A stretch of 64,000 nt of DNA from Rhizobium sp. TH2 (lineage in GTDB: Bacteria > Pseudomonadota > Alphaproteobacteria > Rhizobiales > Rhizobiaceae), in contig NZ_CP062231.1 of NCBI RefSeq assembly GCF_024707525.1, positions 3,968,001-4,032,000 of the forward strand, in the 5' to 3' direction. Below are positions 16,767 to 25,630 of the stretch, in pieces; the stretch's first letter is position 1; each line of letters opens with the position of its first letter. Position numbers and translations under genes: made by a program. Under the pieces are notes generated by a model. That model had not been told where the DNA came from, did no database searches, and saw only the letters and a list, made by a program, of their open reading frames with translations.

Positions 16767-18692
16767 TCAACCACCGGATTCTTGCAACCGTGCACTCGGC
16801 TTATGCGATGTCTTGTTCCAGAAGAATGGATTACGCCGCAGTTCGATCACCGCTTTCCAGGCGGCAAAGGACATCAACATCCAGTAGGCGGGCACGTAAC
16901 GCCATTTGATGCCGATGCGCTTGCGTTCGTTCCAGCCCATGGCTTCCCAGCCCAGCCGCATGAAGATCGTATAGGCCGCGATCACGTTGAACCAATCAAG
17001 GCACAACATGCTGACGTCAAAGGATGTTGCATGCGGTGCAAAGACGAGGCTCCACATCGTCACGGCGATGAAGAACAGGATCAGTGGGTGGCCAAGCGCT
17101 GAAACCAGCATGCCGGTAACCAGGACGTGAAACATGATGGTTCCGCGAAAGCCGAGTTCACCGCTCAACTTCACTGGCGTGCGCATAAGAACCAGCCAGG
17201 TTTGCATCCAACCTTTAAACCAGCGGGTCCTCTGGCCAAGCCAGGCGGCGCGGTCGGTCGGGGCGTCCTCCACGGTGTAGCGCGTCAACATCTCGGCGTG
17301 ATAGCCGAGGCGATAGAGGCGCATGCCGAGATCAGCGTCTTCCGTCACGTTGTACGGATCCCAGGCGCCGACCGCCCTAAGCACATCGGTTCGGAAATGG
17401 TTTGAGGTGCCGCCGAGCGGCATCGGCTGGTGGTGAGCACCGAGGAACGGCAAAAGCCGGCGGAAGAGACCGGAATATTCCAGCGCGAACAGAGCGGACA
17501 GCCAACTCTCGCCGGCATTGGAAATGATCAGCGGCGCCTGCAGGCAGGCGAGATCGGGCGAGGCATCCTTGAAGTGACGGTATGCTTCTCGTAGCTGATC
17601 GGGATGTGGGCGATCCTCCGCGTCAAAGATCACGACGAACTCCCCTCTCGCGCCGGCAAGTCCGTAGTTGAGCGCCTTCGGCTTGGTCCGTGGCATGCGA
17701 TCCGGCACTTCGACGATCTCGAAATGCGATGGCAGGTTCATCGCTTCCAACGCGTCTATCGTTTCGCGGTCGCCGGCCTCGCAGATCAGCTTGATATCCA
17801 GTCTCGACGACGGCCAGTCGAGGCGCAGCAACGAAGTGACGAGTTGCGGCACGACCTCTTTTTCCCGGTAGAGGGCCGCAAGCACGGTGTAGACTGGCAG
17901 GTTCGAGTCCTCGGCCAGCGGTGCGAGCGGTTTTGGCTTGGGCGCACGCTTGATCGCGAGCGCCCGCAACACGATCAGGATGCAGAACGCCGATGACAGC
18001 GCGACGTGCGAAACATGCAGTGTTGCCATGGGGAACAGGACGAGACAGCAGAGATATGCCATCAGCATGAAGCCGGCGAGGAAACCCTGCCCGCCTGTCA
18101 GCACCGAGCGTGCACTAAGTTCAGGGCTGGCATCAAACAACTGATCCGCCGCGGTATCGACCCGGCGGGTGGCACCTGCCCGCCATGCAGCATGCCGAAG
18201 CACGGACGGCGTTGTGATGGCGAGTACGGAGCGCAACGTCTCCGAAGACTTTACCCGGCTGACCCAGGTCGCAAGATCTCGCGCTTCGGGGACGACAAGC
18301 GTCAACGGGCTGCCCATTGGCGGGTTCAAGCGAAGAATGGAGGGCTTGAGGAGTTGGCTGTCGAGGCCCGGGCTATCGACCACCGATCGCGCATCGATCT
18401 CCTGGACGAAACGCAAGCCGAGCACCTTGGCGAGCGCGCCGTAATAGGCGTCCTCCCGAACCTGGCTGCTGGCAAGCAGTTCAGTTTCAATTGTGGTGCT
18501 GTTCCGAGAGGCTCTTGCCTTCATCGCCGCGATGAAGGGCTTGGAAAAGCCGAGCTTCAGGAGAAAACGCTCTTCATCGGTTTTCTCTTCTTGTATAAAG
18601 CTTTGGGAAGAGGTGATCTTGCCCTCAAGCCGGAGATCCCGGGAAGGTCCTTCACGCGCTGAATTGTAGTCGACACGCCCCCGGTCGCCCAT
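16767..18692 (-). CDS. processive family-2 glycosyltransferase with N-terminal T2SSE_N-like region
   Basis: A 641-residue inner-membrane enzyme of the cellulose-synthase-like GT2 group. Residues about 40-175 resemble the N-terminal domain of type II secretion ATPases (LLASSQVREDAYYGALAKVLGLRFV). Two membrane helices follow (about 215-265), then the catalytic domain with IFDAEDRPHP (DxD), TEDADLGMRLYRLGYH and QRTRWFKGWMQTW (the QxxRW motif of processive enzymes), and three or four C-terminal helices. It should polymerise or transfer a sugar from a UDP-sugar across the membrane. Product unknown. It shares a 54-bp divergent promoter region with the binding-protein gene at 18747. Confidence 0.88.
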   Translation of the reverse strand: MGDRGRVDYNSAREGPSRDLRLEGKITSSQSFIQEEKTDEERFLLKLGFSKPFIAAMKARASRNSTTIETELLASSQVREDAYYGALAKVLGLRFVQEIDARSVVDSPGLDSQLLKPSILRLNPPMGSPLTLVVPEARDLATWVSRVKSSETLRSVLAITTPSVLRHAAWRAGATRRVDTAADQLFDASPELSARSVLTGGQGFLAGFMLMAYLCCLVLFPMATLHVSHVALSSAFCILIVLRALAIKRAPKPKPLAPLAEDSNLPVYTVLAALYREKEVVPQLVTSLLRLDWPSSRLDIKLICEAGDRETIDALEAMNLPSHFEIVEVPDRMPRTKPKALNYGLAGARGEFVVIFDAEDRPHPDQLREAYRHFKDASPDLACLQAPLIISNAGESWLSALFALEYSGLFRRLLPFLGAHHQPMPLGGTSNHFRTDVLRAVGAWDPYNVTEDADLGMRLYRLGYHAEMLTRYTVEDAPTDRAAWLGQRTRWFKGWMQTWLVLMRTPVKLSGELGFRGTIMFHVLVTGMLVSALGHPLILFFIAVTMWSLVFAPHATSFDVSMLCLDWFNVIAAYTIFMRLGWEAMGWNERKRIGIKWRYVPAYWMLMSFAAWKAVIELRRNPFFWNKTSHKPSARLQESGG

Positions 18693-18746
18693 GTAGTTTC
18701 ACAGACCAACGCACAACAAGTTTTAATAAAACCGGAAACAATATTC

Positions 18747-19619
18747 ATGAAGCCAGCGGTTGTGTCACGTTGTTTTTGGGTTTTGGCTCTGGCTCTCGGT
18801 ATTTTTTCGCAACTACCGGTCACGCAGCTCGCAAAAGCGCAAGAAAATGACGCGATTTCGCTGCCGCTGATGTTCGATCCGCGGGAAAGATTGCAGAAAC
18901 CAGACCTCGCCTCCGTTCCGCGCATCCGGTTTCTCACGACGGTCGATTTTCCACCTTTCAACTTCATCGATCAATCCGGCAAGCTCTCGGGATTTCATGT
19001 CGATCTGGCGCGCGAAATTTGCCGCGAACTGGAGGTGCTGGAGCGCTGCCAGATCGAGGCCGTGCCCTACAAGGACCTGAGATCCGCGCTGGAGAAGGGC
19101 GACGGCGAAGTGATTGCGGCGGGCGTCCGCATCACGCCCGAACTGCGCCGCGATCTCGGACTCTCCCGGGTGTTCATGCAGCTTCCCGCGCGCTTCATCA
19201 TTCGCTCGGATGCGGCTACCGGAGTGAAGACGCCATCCGCCCTGAAACCGGGCGAAACAGGCATCGTCGCGGGCACGGCGCATGAGGCAATGCTGGCATC
19301 CTATTTCCCCGATCTCAAACCAAGGACTTTCCCGAAGCGGGAGGAAATGCTGGCGGCACTCAAGAAGGGCGAGATCAAGGCTGCCTTCGGCGACGGCCTG
19401 CAACTCTCTTTCTGGCAGGAATCGCCGGATGCCAACAATTGCTGCGACTTCCTCGGCGATCATTATTACTCGTCGATCTTCTTCGGCGATGGATTGGCGC
19501 TGGTCACAAGCAAGGATACGCCTCTGATCACACGCGCGATGGACGCGGCGCTTCTCGCGCTTGCGCGCAACGGCCGGCTCAATGAGATCTATCTCCGCTA
19601 TTTCCCCAACGGGCTGTAA
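18747..19619 (+). CDS. periplasmic solute-binding protein, family 3 type
   Basis: A 290-residue exported protein. A signal peptide (about residues 1-31, ending KAQEN) precedes a SBP_bac_3 (glutamine-binding-like) fold: RIRFLTTVDFPPFNFIDQSGKLSGFHVDLAREICREL, then AAGVRITPELRRDLGLSRVF, IIRSDAATG, and AFGDGLQLSFWQ with a late NGRLNEIYLRYFPNGL. No permease or ATPase is adjacent. It may therefore act as a sensor or serve a remote transporter. It is divergent from the glycosyltransferase and lies upstream of ureE in the same direction. Confidence 0.88.
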   Translation: MKPAVVSRCFWVLALALGIFSQLPVTQLAKAQENDAISLPLMFDPRERLQKPDLASVPRIRFLTTVDFPPFNFIDQSGKLSGFHVDLAREICRELEVLERCQIEAVPYKDLRSALEKGDGEVIAAGVRITPELRRDLGLSRVFMQLPARFIIRSDAATGVKTPSALKPGETGIVAGTAHEAMLASYFPDLKPRTFPKREEMLAALKKGEIKAAFGDGLQLSFWQESPDANNCCDFLGDHYYSSIFFGDGLALVTSKDTPLITRAMDAALLALARNGRLNEIYLRYFPNGL

Positions 19620-19694
19620 ATCCCACTTCCGCTTTTACGCATTGCAAGCCGTGGCGAAATGCGGTGAAGATGACGGCTGAATTCAAGGCGAGGA

Positions 19695-20198
19695 ATGCGC
19701 ATGCCCTACCGCTCGACACGCATCGAAAAACCCGGCCACGCTGACAAGCCGCCCATCGACGTCGTGGTCCTGACCCACGACGAGCGCCATCTGCGCCGCA
19801 AGCTGCTGCACATGGCCCATGACGATGTCGTGATGCTCGACCTCAAGGAGCCTGTGGTGCTCGAACATGGCGATCTGCTGGCATTGGAGGGCGGCGGCCA
19901 TGTCGAAGTCATCGCCGCCGACGAGAAACTGTTAGAAATCAAGGCGCGCAATCTCGTCCACCAGATGGAACTCGCCTGGCATCTCGGCAACCGGCATCTC
20001 GCGACACAGATCGAGGAAGGCCGCATCCTGATCGAGCGCGATCACGTGATCCAGTCCATGCTCGCCGGCCTCGGCGCCGTCGTGACCGAAGTGGTCGAGC
20101 CATTTCACCCAGTGCATGGCGCCTATCACAGCCATGCGTCCCACGGACACGGGTCGCACGATCATGGATCGCACGATCACCACGATCATGACCATTGA
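19695..20198 (+). CDS. ureE: urease accessory protein UreE (nickel metallochaperone)
   Basis: A 167-residue UreE. The N-terminal half is the peptide-binding domain ([16 protein letters not shown]) and the middle the metal-binding ferredoxin-like domain ([52 protein letters not shown]), with the conserved GNRH. The last 30 residues carry 13 histidines alternating with Asp, Ser and Gly, a nickel-storing tail. GAGG precedes the ATG; a second ATG two codons on is also possible. It delivers nickel to UreDFG. It is separated from ureC by 3.7 kb. Confidence 0.95.
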   Translation: MRMPYRSTRIEKPGHADKPPIDVVVLTHDERHLRRKLLHMAHDDVVMLDLKEPVVLEHGDLLALEGGGHVEVIAADEKLLEIKARNLVHQMELAWHLGNRHLATQIEEGRILIERDHVIQSMLAGLGAVVTEVVEPFHPVHGAYHSHASHGHGSHDHGSHDHHDHDH

Positions 20199-20859
20199 CC
20201 ACGACACCCAGTCGCTGCTGCGGTTGATGACCTGGCTATCGCCAGCATTCCCGGTGGGTGCGTTTGCCTATTCGGGCGGCCTGGAAGCGGCCGCGCGTCA
20301 GGGGATAATCACTGACGCCGGCGAGCTCCAGCAATGGCTCGAAACTTTGCTCCGGAATGGATCGATCTGGAATGATGCCGTGCTTCTGTCGGAAGCGTGG
20401 CAGGCGTACGAAGACCAGCCACGTCTTGCCGCGGCAGCCGAACTGGCGACCGCACTTGCAGGTTCGGCCGAGAGGCATCTCGAAATCACCGCCCAGGGCG
20501 GAGCGTTCCTCGAAGCAGCTGGTGCCTGGCCGCACCCGGTGCTCGCCATGCTGGATCATATGACGCCCTATTGCATTGCTGTCGGCGCCGTGGCCGCCGC
20601 AAACGTCGTGCCTTTAGAACGCACGATCGCGGCCTATCTCCACGCGCTGGCTTCGCAATTCGTTTCATCAGGCATCCGCCTGAGCGTCCTCGGCCAGAGG
20701 CAAGGCGTGGCCATGCTAGCAGCACTGGAGCCGATCATTCTCGACGTGGCGGCATGCGCAAGCCACTCGACGCTGGACGACCTCGGAAGTGCCGCCATGA
20801 TGGCGGACCTGATGGCCATCAAACATGAGACCATCCACACAAGGCTGTTCCGCTCATGA
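20188..20859 (+). CDS. ureF: urease accessory protein UreF
   Basis: A 223-residue all-helical UreF, which gates nickel insertion and recruits UreG onto UreD. Family features are [26 protein letters not shown], then QQWLETLL and [22 protein letters not shown]. The start at 20188 gives the standard N-terminus and overlaps the end of ureE by 11 bp, inside the His-rich tail. In-frame ATGs at 20116 and 20164 would add residues that are only the other-frame copy of that tail. It ends in an ATGA overlap with the next gene. Confidence 0.93.
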   Translation: MTIDHDTQSLLRLMTWLSPAFPVGAFAYSGGLEAAARQGIITDAGELQQWLETLLRNGSIWNDAVLLSEAWQAYEDQPRLAAAAELATALAGSAERHLEITAQGGAFLEAAGAWPHPVLAMLDHMTPYCIAVGAVAAANVVPLERTIAAYLHALASQFVSSGIRLSVLGQRQGVAMLAALEPIILDVAACASHSTLDDLGSAAMMADLMAIKHETIHTRLFRS

Positions 20860-21293
20860 CCTTGATCGCGGCCCTCACCTTCCTGATCCTTGCCGTGATC
20901 GCAGCGTTGCACTTTGTCTGGGCGATGGGTTTGACCTTCCCTGCGGCGGATGCGGCGGAATTGTCGCGGATGGTGACTGGCTTCAAGCGCCGTGACCTGA
21001 TGCCGGGAAAGCCTGCAACACTGTTGGTTTCCGCCGCCGTCCTGCTCGCCGGATTCTGGGCGCTGATGCTCGCCGAATGGGCATGGCTGCCGGTGCCGAA
21101 CTGGTTCGTCGCGCTCGGCGGCATGGTGCTGACAGCCGTCTTCCTCGCACGCGGGCTGGCCGGTTACACAGACCGCTGGCGGCAATTGACGCCCGAACAG
21201 CCATTCGCGCGGCTCGACCGCAAATACTATTCGCCGCTCTGTCTCGTGCTCGGCCTGTTCTTCATCATCTTGACCCTGGGATACATGCTATGA
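20856..21293 (+). CDS. DUF3995 membrane protein within ureF-ureG
   Basis: A 145-residue inner-membrane protein of the DUF3995 family, with four membrane helices (about residues 2-25, 52-75, 83-100 and 127-145). A conserved centre ([36 protein letters not shown]) lies between helices 3 and 4. It is coupled at both ends by ATGA overlaps, to ureF and to ureG, so it is made at a fixed ratio to the nickel-insertion factors. Function unknown. A role in nickel or proton movement, or in locating UreG at the membrane, is speculation. Confidence 0.88.
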   Translation: MTLIAALTFLILAVIAALHFVWAMGLTFPAADAAELSRMVTGFKRRDLMPGKPATLLVSAAVLLAGFWALMLAEWAWLPVPNWFVALGGMVLTAVFLARGLAGYTDRWRQLTPEQPFARLDRKYYSPLCLVLGLFFIILTLGYML

Positions 21294-21907
21294 CTTCGCG
21301 TAACGGACCTCTACGCATCGGAATTGGCGGGCCGGTCGGCTCGGGCAAGACCGCACTGACGGAAAAGCTCTGCAAGGCCATGCGAGAGAATTTTTCCGTG
21401 GCCGTCGTGACCAACGACATCTACACCAAGGAAGACGCCGAGGCGCTGGTGCGCATGCAGGCGCTGACCTCGGACCGCATCGTCGGCGTGGAAACCGGCG
21501 GCTGCCCGCACACCGCCATTCGTGAAGACGCTTCGATCAACCTCGCGGCCATCGCCGATCTCAACCGGAAATTCCCCGATCTCGAGGTGGTGTTCATCGA
21601 ATCGGGCGGCGATAATCTCGCAGCCACCTTCTCGCCGGATCTCGCGGACCTGACAATTTATGTCATCTCGGTCTGCCAGGGCGAGGAAATCCCGCGCAAG
21701 GGCGGGCCGGGCATCACGCGCTCGGACCTGCTTGTTATCAACAAGAAGGATCTGGCACCGCATGTGGGTGCCGATCTCGACGTGATGGAGCGGGATGCGA
21801 CGCGGATGCGTTCGGGAAAACCATTCCTGTTCTCCGATATGAAGCGCGGAGATGGTGTCGGTGAAATCGTCGATTATCTGAAAAGCTACGGCGGACTCGC
21901 TGCTTAA
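21290..21907 (+). CDS. ureG: urease accessory protein UreG (GTPase)
   Basis: A 205-residue SIMIBI-class GTPase that powers nickel transfer to urease. Walker A is GPVGSGKT at residues 14-21, the CPH nickel-binding motif is at residues 72-74 ([13 protein letters not shown]), ESGGDNL is the switch II-like region and NKKDLA the guanine-specificity motif. The ATG at 21290 overlaps the preceding stop; longer in-frame starts are out of family. It acts with UreD, E and F. It ends only six bases from a converging small gene. Confidence 0.97.
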   Translation: MTSRNGPLRIGIGGPVGSGKTALTEKLCKAMRENFSVAVVTNDIYTKEDAEALVRMQALTSDRIVGVETGGCPHTAIREDASINLAAIADLNRKFPDLEVVFIESGGDNLAATFSPDLADLTIYVISVCQGEEIPRKGGPGITRSDLLVINKKDLAPHVGADLDVMERDATRMRSGKPFLFSDMKRGDGVGEIVDYLKSYGGLAA

Positions 21908-21913
21908 CCAGCG

Positions 21914-22123
21914 CTATTCGTGCCAGTCGTCGTGAAGGATGCTCTGCATCAGCTCTTCCTTCTGGCGCGCGGAAAGCGGCGTATAATTCGCGTTCTTCCG
22001 CTTCGTAAGCTTTTTTGCTTTGCGCGGCGTGCTGAGCTTGAAAGCTTCCTGCGACAATGCGGACAGGCCGGTATTCGAAGCCACGGCGGACACGAAAAAC
22101 AGGCCGGAATTCAATGCACTCAT
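21914..22123 (-). CDS. small basic hypothetical protein
   Basis: A 69-residue protein with an unusually good ribosome site: AGGAGG six bases before the ATG at 22123. The N-terminal third is mildly hydrophobic (SGLFFVSAVASNTGLSAL). It is followed by a Lys/Arg cluster (STPRKAKKLTKRKNANYTPLSARQ) and an acidic C-terminus (LMQSILHDDWHE). The basic part could bind nucleic acid or membrane lipid. Function unknown. It converges on ureG with a gap of six bases. Confidence 0.65.
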   Translation of the reverse strand: MSALNSGLFFVSAVASNTGLSALSQEAFKLSTPRKAKKLTKRKNANYTPLSARQKEELMQSILHDDWHE

Positions 22124-22288
22124 TTCGGCCTCCTTTGTGTTGAGCCTGATCTGCTGCTGTTTAATGCCCTGGAGATAAAACGGTTCCACACCGCGATCTA
22201 TTCTCCAGGCAACAGCCTTCATGATTAGAATGTGGGGCCGATCGCGGCTTTTCCAAGATAGCGGCCACGGATTCCCGATCACCGGGCT

Positions 22289-23530
22289 TCACATCTCGGT
22301 GAGCGGAAAAAGCTTCCTGAGTGCCAGATAGAGAAGCGCTCCGAAGAACAGGCTGCCGGACGCGACTTCCAACGACAGCGCGAACCCCGCCGCATGCGTC
22401 GCGACTTGGCTCAATATGCCGGAAACGACCAACGGACCGACGATCTGCCCGATGCCGTATGATGCCGTCATCAGACCGATGAACACGGTGGCGCCCTTGG
22501 GCTTCAGCCGTCGCGCCTCCTGCATGCCGAACAGGGTTATCGTCGTGAACGGCAGGCCGAGCAAAACGCTGCCGATCACGAAGCCCACGATATTGGGCAA
22601 CATGAGCGGAAAGAGCACACCCAGACCCTGCATGACATAGAGGATGGCAAGCAGAATGCGCCGGTCGATCGTCATGGGTACGAAGCGTGTGACCAGCGCA
22701 CCCACCGCCACGAATATGCCGACCACCGGCCAGAAGAGATCGACCCAACCTGATCCGGGAAGAGCCTCGCGTGCGATCACGGGCAGGAAGGTTGCCGTGA
22801 CGATATAGCCGAAGCCCGCCAAGCCGTAGGCGAGCGTGAGCAGCGCATCCTCGAATGTCCAGCGCTCGGACATCGCCTCGGCCGGAGCGCTCGCTTTCTG
22901 CGCCACGCGCCGCGTTGGCGTGAAGAACGGCCAGATCGCCGCAGTCAGCACGAAGGCGACAATGCCGAAAACCGCCCAGCCAAGCATCGAGGAGCCGCCG
23001 GCCGAAGACAATGCGAGCGCGGCGAGCCCCGAAAGCGTGATGCCGATGCCGGGACCGACATAGATGATCCCGCTCAGTTGCGGCTGGCCCAGTTCCGCGA
23101 GCCGAGCGAGGCACCAGCCCGACGTGTAGACGAAGGCAACGCCGCTGATGACGCCGGAGAGAAACCGCAGGAGGGACCACAAAAGCGGACTGTCGACCGC
23201 CATGGCGAGCGTCAGTACGGCAGTGGCAACGAGCGCGAAACGCACCAGAAGAGCGCTATCGGGCATGCTGAACCCGAACCGCCTGAGCAAACCGGGCAAT
23301 ACCATGCAGAGCAGTGCGCCAGCGAGATAGCCGAGATAGTTCGCCGTGGCGAGCCGGCTGCCGGCATTGATGTCGATCAGGCCGTCATGCAGCATCATCG
23401 GCAGCAGCGGCGTGAAGGCGAAGCGACCAATCCCCATGGCGATGGCGAGCGACAGCGCACCGGCAATTGCCACGACAAGCGCGGACGAGCCTTTGCGTTC
23501 GCCGGCAAGCGGCGGCATGTTGATTGTCAT
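22289..23530 (-). CDS. YbfB/YjiJ-family MFS transporter
   Basis: A 413-residue major-facilitator protein of about 12 membrane helices. IAMGIGRFAFTPLLPMML in helix 1 is the YbfB/YjiJ signature, and VYTSGWCLARLAELG follows helix 4. Members are presumed exporters of small metabolites; the substrate here is unknown. It is divergent from the 5-formyl-THF cyclo-ligase gene, with a 193-bp shared upstream region that includes TTTGAAACTTTGAA-like repeats. Confidence 0.9.
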   Translation of the reverse strand: MTINMPPLAGERKGSSALVVAIAGALSLAIAMGIGRFAFTPLLPMMLHDGLIDINAGSRLATANYLGYLAGALLCMVLPGLLRRFGFSMPDSALLVRFALVATAVLTLAMAVDSPLLWSLLRFLSGVISGVAFVYTSGWCLARLAELGQPQLSGIIYVGPGIGITLSGLAALALSSAGGSSMLGWAVFGIVAFVLTAAIWPFFTPTRRVAQKASAPAEAMSERWTFEDALLTLAYGLAGFGYIVTATFLPVIAREALPGSGWVDLFWPVVGIFVAVGALVTRFVPMTIDRRILLAILYVMQGLGVLFPLMLPNIVGFVIGSVLLGLPFTTITLFGMQEARRLKPKGATVFIGLMTASYGIGQIVGPLVVSGILSQVATHAAGFALSLEVASGSLFFGALLYLALRKLFPLTEM

Positions 23531-23723
23531 CGGAGGCCTTCTGTTTCCTGCTGGCCAATATATGGGTTGGCCCGACGTTCAATCAATTTGAAACTTTGAA
23601 TGCCCGGCATCAATTCTAGTGATGCATGCGCAGCAATAAGGAGCGACGCCGGCTGCCGCAGCAATGCATTGTCAGCGTGCCCGACTTCTGCTCTGTTCGG
23701 ACTGCTCCGAAGCGGAGGCCGAT

Positions 23724-24386
23724 ATGCCTGACGATGATGATATCCAAGCCGAATATGCCTCACCTGCCTGTCTCCTGCATGAGATCGATCCGGTCTACGC
23801 CGGACTTGCACCGCCCGCCCCACTCGAGGGCGTCGCGGCATGGCGCAAGGCGCGCCGGGAGGCGCTGATCGCGGAACGGCTGGCACTACCGGCAGATACC
23901 CGCAGCAGCTATTCGCAAGCGATTGCCGATGCGCTTGATGAACGCCTCGGCGATATCGCGGGAAAAGCCATCAGCCTCTATTGGCCCTTCCGGGGCGAGC
24001 CCGACCTGCGCAGTTGGATGGAGAGGGCGACCGCGCGCGGCGCCACCTGTCTTCTGCCCATCGTCGTCGCCAAGGGCCAGCCGCTGATCTTCAAATCCTG
24101 GAAGCAGGGCGAAAAACTCGATCGAGGCATATGGAACATTCCGATCCCCGCCGAGGGCAAGGAGATGCTGCCGGATATCGTGATCTCGCCGCTGGTCGGC
24201 TTCGACCCCTCGCGCTATCGGCTCGGCTACGGCGGCGGCTTTTTCGACCGGACGCTGGCCGCTCATCCGGGCAAGCCGCTGGTGGTCGGCGTCGGTTATT
24301 CCAGCCAGCACATCCCGACAATCCACCCGCAATGGCACGATATACCGATGCAGGCGATCATCACGGAGCGCGGGCTTTGGCGCTGA
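23724..24386 (+). CDS. 5-formyltetrahydrofolate cyclo-ligase family protein
   Basis: A 220-residue 5-FCL/MTHFS-fold protein. The ATP site is formed by WRKARREALIAERLAL near residue 40 and by GFDPSRYRLGYGGGFFDRTLA near 170, which is the family signature, with the late HDIPMQAIITERGLW. The first 30 residues are an acidic extension (PDDDDIQAEYASP). GGAGG lies five bases before the ATG at 23724; an ATG 60 bases earlier has none. It overlaps the next gene by 10 bp, so it may be a specialised paralogue serving a folate- or ATP-linked step of the hydroxyproline cluster, rather than the housekeeping enzyme. Confidence 0.85.
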   Translation: MPDDDDIQAEYASPACLLHEIDPVYAGLAPPAPLEGVAAWRKARREALIAERLALPADTRSSYSQAIADALDERLGDIAGKAISLYWPFRGEPDLRSWMERATARGATCLLPIVVAKGQPLIFKSWKQGEKLDRGIWNIPIPAEGKEMLPDIVISPLVGFDPSRYRLGYGGGFFDRTLAAHPGKPLVVGVGYSSQHIPTIHPQWHDIPMQAIITERGLWR

Positions 24387-25630
24387 CGCTGGATGACCGC
24401 GATCGTGCCATGCTCAATGGCGAGGCAGGCAAGGCCGCGGCCTTCGCCTTCGAGATCTTGACAGGCTTCGCCGGCTCGGTCGGCGCCAAGGGCTTTCTCG
24501 ACATCACGGGATCGCATATCGACGGCTGCCTCTATCACGGCCAGGTCAGCCTCGATTTCGTCGAGCGGCTCGTGGATCTCGGTGGCAAGGTACGAGTGCC
24601 GACGACGCTCAATGTCGGCTCGATCGACTTGATCCATCCCGAGATCATGCGGATGACCCGCGAGCAAACCGAGCCCCTCGCCCGGCTGATGAAGGCGCAT
24701 GAGGAACTCGGCTGCATGCCGAGTTTCACCTGCGCGCCCTACCAGACCATGTTCCGGCCGCGCTTCGGCGAGCAGATCGCCTGGGGCGAATCCAACGCTA
24801 TCGTCTTCGCCAATTCGGTGATCGGCGCCCGCACCAACCGCTATGGCGATTTCATCGATCTCTGTTGCGCCATCACGGGCCGCGCGCCGGCCTATGGCCT
24901 GCATCTCGACGAGAACCGCAGGGGACGCATCCTGTTCCGGCTGGAAGGCTTCAAGGACAACGCGTTCGATCTGGATTCCCTCTATGTCGCGATCGGTCTT
25001 ATCATCGGCCTGAAATCCGGCGAGCGGGTTCCTGTCATCGAAGGCCTGTCCCCACCGCGCGACGAGGATCAGTTGAAGGCACTGGGCGCGGCTTCGGCTT
25101 CATCCGGCGCGGTTGGCCTGTTCCATGCCGTGGGCATCACGCCCGAAGCGCCGACGCTTCGCGACGCGCTGCATGGATACGAGCCGGACGAGATGATCGT
25201 GGTCGAGCCCGATGATATCCGAGATGTGCTGGCGCATCTCTCCACCGCACCCAATGGAGCCGGGATCACGGCAGTCTGTCTAGGCACGCCGCATTTCTCC
25301 CGCGCCGAATGGGACCGGCTGATCCCGCTGCTGCGCGCCGCCGAGCCACGCGCGGGCATCCCGATCTACGTCAATACCGGCCGCGAGACCTATGACGGCC
25401 TGTTGCGCGATGGCATGCTGAACGGTTGCGACGGCTACGGCCTCAGGGTCGTCACCGACACCTGCACCTATCTCACCGCGATCCTCGAACGCCTCGACGG
25501 CACCGTGATGACCAATTCCGGCAAATGGGCGCATTACGCTCCCGGCAATATCGGCGTGCAAGTCGGCTTCGGCTCGATGGAGGATTGCGTCGCATCGGCC
25601 GCTGCCGGCCGGATCGTGAGGCTGGCGTGA
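24377..25630 (+). CDS. aconitase X (DUF521) large subunit, probable cis-3-hydroxy-L-proline dehydratase
   Basis: A 417-residue AcnX catalytic protein. The start is TTG at 24377: it gives the family N-terminus (LTLDDRDRAMLNGEAG), overlaps the previous stop by 10 bp, and has GGAG eight bases upstream, whereas the first in-frame ATG (24410) cuts into the conserved start. Motifs include HIDGCLYHG, TLNVGSIDLIHP, FTCAPYQ, WGESNAIVFANSVIGARTNRYGD, NSGKWAHYAPGNIG and CVASAAAGR. The Fe-S or mononuclear-metal cysteines of the family (SFTC, LCC, NGC) are visible. Reaction by family: cis-3-hydroxy-L-proline to delta-1-pyrroline-2-carboxylate. Confidence 0.85.
   Translation: MALTLDDRDRAMLNGEAGKAAAFAFEILTGFAGSVGAKGFLDITGSHIDGCLYHGQVSLDFVERLVDLGGKVRVPTTLNVGSIDLIHPEIMRMTREQTEPLARLMKAHEELGCMPSFTCAPYQTMFRPRFGEQIAWGESNAIVFANSVIGARTNRYGDFIDLCCAITGRAPAYGLHLDENRRGRILFRLEGFKDNAFDLDSLYVAIGLIIGLKSGERVPVIEGLSPPRDEDQLKALGAASASSGAVGLFHAVGITPEAPTLRDALHGYEPDEMIVVEPDDIRDVLAHLSTAPNGAGITAVCLGTPHFSRAEWDRLIPLLRAAEPRAGIPIYVNTGRETYDGLLRDGMLNGCDGYGLRVVTDTCTYLTAILERLDGTVMTNSGKWAHYAPGNIGVQVGFGSMEDCVASAAAGRIVRLA

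Noticed and set aside
16767-18692. A bacterial cellulose synthase BcsA
   Set aside because: It has the QxxRW core, but no PilZ domain or bcsB/bcsZ neighbours, and a non-BcsA front domain.
23531-23723. A 6S RNA gene ahead of the cyclo-ligase homologue
   Set aside because: 6S RNA often precedes ygfA-type genes, but I cannot find the long closing stem and central bubble. The gene downstream also looks like a catabolic paralogue in a different context.
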